A DNA stretch of 64,000 bases from positions 3,906,001-3,970,000 of the forward strand of contig NZ_CP017770.1 in NCBI RefSeq assembly GCF_001857945.1, read 5' to 3'. The translations under genes were made by a program, and so were the position numbers. This DNA is from Paenibacillus crassostreae (GTDB lineage: Bacteria > Bacillota > Bacilli > Paenibacillales > Paenibacillaceae). The notes under the pieces were generated by a model. The model ran no database searches. It was not told where the DNA came from and saw only the letters and a list, made by a program, of their open reading frames with translations. Each line of letters begins with the position of its first letter. Position 1 is the stretch's first letter. Positions 62,714 through 64,000 of the stretch are shown here, piece after piece.

Positions 62714-63646
62714 ATGACTTCTGATGTAAAAAACAATAGTGTTGATCAACAATTAGAGAATGATAGTGATTCTTCGGGCTTTGCCCCGATCTATATAGTA
62801 GAATTTTTGTATGATCAATTACCTGTGCTTTCTGTAGAAAAACTTCGTGCAACCTTGGAAAAATATACAGGGATCGTAAAAATCTCTGAAGCAGGTAATG
62901 AATTACCATCTCCTTTTGTACAAGAGATAGCTGACTCTGAAGATGAGAACTCTCATCCTTTAGTCTTCTTTCACATGGACCATAAAGTTTCATTTGAAGA
63001 TGTTGAGGTTCCTGCTCAGAGTTGTATATATGAACCACGGAAGATTCAAGATTTCACTCGCTTCGATGTTGCCTTACAACAAAGTTTTCACTGGCAAAAT
63101 GTTCGGCAGACTGTAGAGAAATGTCAGTACAGTATTCGTATCCATGATTTGTTTACGGCTGGACTTCCGTATAAGCAGCGGTTTGAACTTATTTTAGGAT
63201 TAGTTCAGGCAATTGAAGAAACAGCACCATGTAAGGCGATGTATTGGCATGGTAGTGAGAAGTTGGTTCACCCCACTACGTATCTGGAAGCTGTTGATTT
63301 AGGAGAAAAACTATATGGGGCAGTCAATCTTCGCCTCTATAGTACTGGTAAAGAAAAGGTCATGATTATGGATACACTTGGATTATCATCCTTGGGTATT
63401 CCTGATATCCAATGTCATTTCTACGGTATGGATCCTAGTGAGGTAGCTCGTGACTTACTCGTTATCTCTAAATATTTATACGACCAAGGTGATATTATCC
63501 ATGATGGCGAATCCATTGGAACATCGGCAGATAAAGCTTATTTATGTGAGCATCAGCATGCTTTAGTGGTTCCAGAACGTTATGTACTTGATCTTAATCC
63601 AGGGGCAAAGCATGCAGCAAGTCAGTTTAACAACAACAATGAATAA
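62714..63646 (+). CDS. DUF4261 domain-containing protein
   Basis: A 310-residue protein, uncharacterised but common in Paenibacillus and relatives. The N-terminus is acidic and disordered (about 1-22); the domain (about 23-300) contains IYIVEFLYDQLPVLSVEKLR, FFHMDHKVSFEDVEVPAQS, FQLILGLVQAIEETAPCKAMYW-like strand, LYGAVNLRLYSTG and FYGMDPSEVARDLLVISKYLYDQGDII. Function not known; the fold may be ferredoxin-like with a long insert. AAAGGAG precedes ATG 62714. Its last residues are Asn-rich. Confidence 0.8.
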   Translation: MTSDVKNNSVDQQLENDSDSSGFAPIYIVEFLYDQLPVLSVEKLRATLEKYTGIVKISEAGNELPSPFVQEIADSEDENSHPLVFFHMDHKVSFEDVEVPAQSCIYEPRKIQDFTRFDVALQQSFHWQNVRQTVEKCQYSIRIHDLFTAGLPYKQRFELILGLVQAIEETAPCKAMYWHGSEKLVHPTTYLEAVDLGEKLYGAVNLRLYSTGKEKVMIMDTLGLSSLGIPDIQCHFYGMDPSEVARDLLVISKYLYDQGDIIHDGESIGTSADKAYLCEHQHALVVPERYVLDLNPGAKHAASQFNNNNE

Positions 63647-63761
63647 ATAGTTAATAAACTAGGTTGTCCCGTGTATCAAGACAAGCATCCTCTGATTATA
63701 ATGCATTAAGAAATAGGCATTCGCCCGATTATGGTGGGTTGATGGGTGCATTAATACTTTA

Positions 63762-63779
63762 TTAGACACTTGTGTCTAA
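63762..63779. promoter_or_regulatory. 18-bp perfect palindrome upstream of the YtxH gene
   Basis: TTAGACAC-TT-GTGTCTAA is a perfect dyad ending about 20 bp before the start codon, in the 5' leader or over the promoter. Could be an operator or a weak hairpin; no protein is assigned. Confidence 0.5.
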
Positions 63780-63799
63780 GCTTAAAGAAGGAGAGATGG

Positions 63800-64000
63800 A
63801 TGATGAAGGACAATGATAAAAGTTTCTTATGGGGTGCGTTGGTAGGTAGTTTATTAGGGTCTGTTACTGCGTTATTGCTGGCACCAAAGCCTGGTTCAGA
63901 ATTGCGTAAAGACATCGTAGACACAACCCGTCAGGTGAGTAACAAGACGCAGGAATTGGTGCATGTTGCTAGTGAGCAAGGTTCTAATATTTACGGTATT
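63800..64000 (+). CDS. YtxH domain-containing protein (5' part, cut by window edge)
   Basis: The first 67 residues are visible: a short hydrophilic start (MMKDNDKS), one membrane segment FLWGALVGSLLGSVTALLLAP, then PKPGSELRKDI and a long charged helical tail that continues off the window. This is the YtxH general-stress family signature (GxLxGxxxGAxxALLxAPxxGxELR). In Bacillus members are induced by general stress or sporulation sigma factors. Start is ATG 63800 or 63803; AAGGAG lies upstream. Confidence 0.88.
   Translation, partial: MMKDNDKSFLWGALVGSLLGSVTALLLAPKPGSELRKDIVDTTRQVSNKTQELVHVASEQGSNIYGI

Overview
The window reads as chromosomal DNA of a low-G+C Gram-positive of the Bacillales, most likely Paenibacillus or a close relative. 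Support: SigA-type promoters (TTGxxx, 17-18 bp, TATAAT), strong AGGAGG ribosome sites with frequent TTG/GTG starts, perfect AraR boxes, CcpA cre sites, a Fur box, Lpl-type sugar permeases with a two-membrane-segment AraC regulator, and DUF4261/YtxH/FusB-type genes. No rRNA, tRNA, CRISPR array or intact transposase was seen. The genus call is inference from gene content.

Layout. 1-1.8 kb: accessory sequence with a (TC)11 tract, a two-domain excisionase-like DNA-binding protein with a small downstream partner, and a small gene split by an amber codon. 1.8-4.8 kb: single genes (two VOC proteins, GtrA, DHFR-like, TetR). 4.9-5.8 kb: a FusB-type EF-G-binding protein behind a putative 15-codon leader ORF. 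6.0-9.8 kb: YitT protein, then an MFS transporter, a phosphosulfolactate synthase and a histidine phosphatase in one direction. 10-14.3 kb: membrane-anchored glucosaminidase-like protein and a Fur-controlled ferric-siderophore ABC operon, followed by a graveyard of siderophore-receptor and esterase fragments (14.3-15.2 kb). 15.3-19.4 kb: small protein, PadR/SDR operon under a 31-bp perfect palindrome, remnant of a 2TM protein, LLM oxidoreductase and LysR regulator. 19.6-22.4 kb: GH2 glycosidase.

22.6-27.1 kb: a glycan-modification group in two divergent units (GT4, a protein with internal repeats, and an epimerase; DUF1796 protein and a CapD-type dehydratase). 27.3-39.5 kb: a pectin utilisation locus: AraC sensor-regulator, two permeases and a lipoprotein receptor, then GH105, GH28, an alpha/beta-hydrolase esterase, pectinesterase and GH43 packed nearly head to tail. 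The enzymes lack signal peptides, so imported oligogalacturonides are probably finished inside the cell. cre sites lie at both the regulator and the transport promoters.

39.6-42.3 kb: CzrA-like/CDF zinc efflux operon, a composite of two inverted copies of a structured repeat, and a LURP-one-related protein. 42.5-51.8 kb: chemoreceptor, sulfite reductase CysJI, a patatin, and the two-gene carboxynorspermidine (spermidine) pathway. 51.9-56.6 kb: LysR regulator and pstSCAB. 56.8-60.5 kb: AraR with araD-araB; both the araR and araD promoters carry AraR boxes, but araA is absent here. 60.6-64 kb: two-domain HTH protein, holin-like protein, Dabb, HepT-like, DUF4261 and a truncated YtxH protein.
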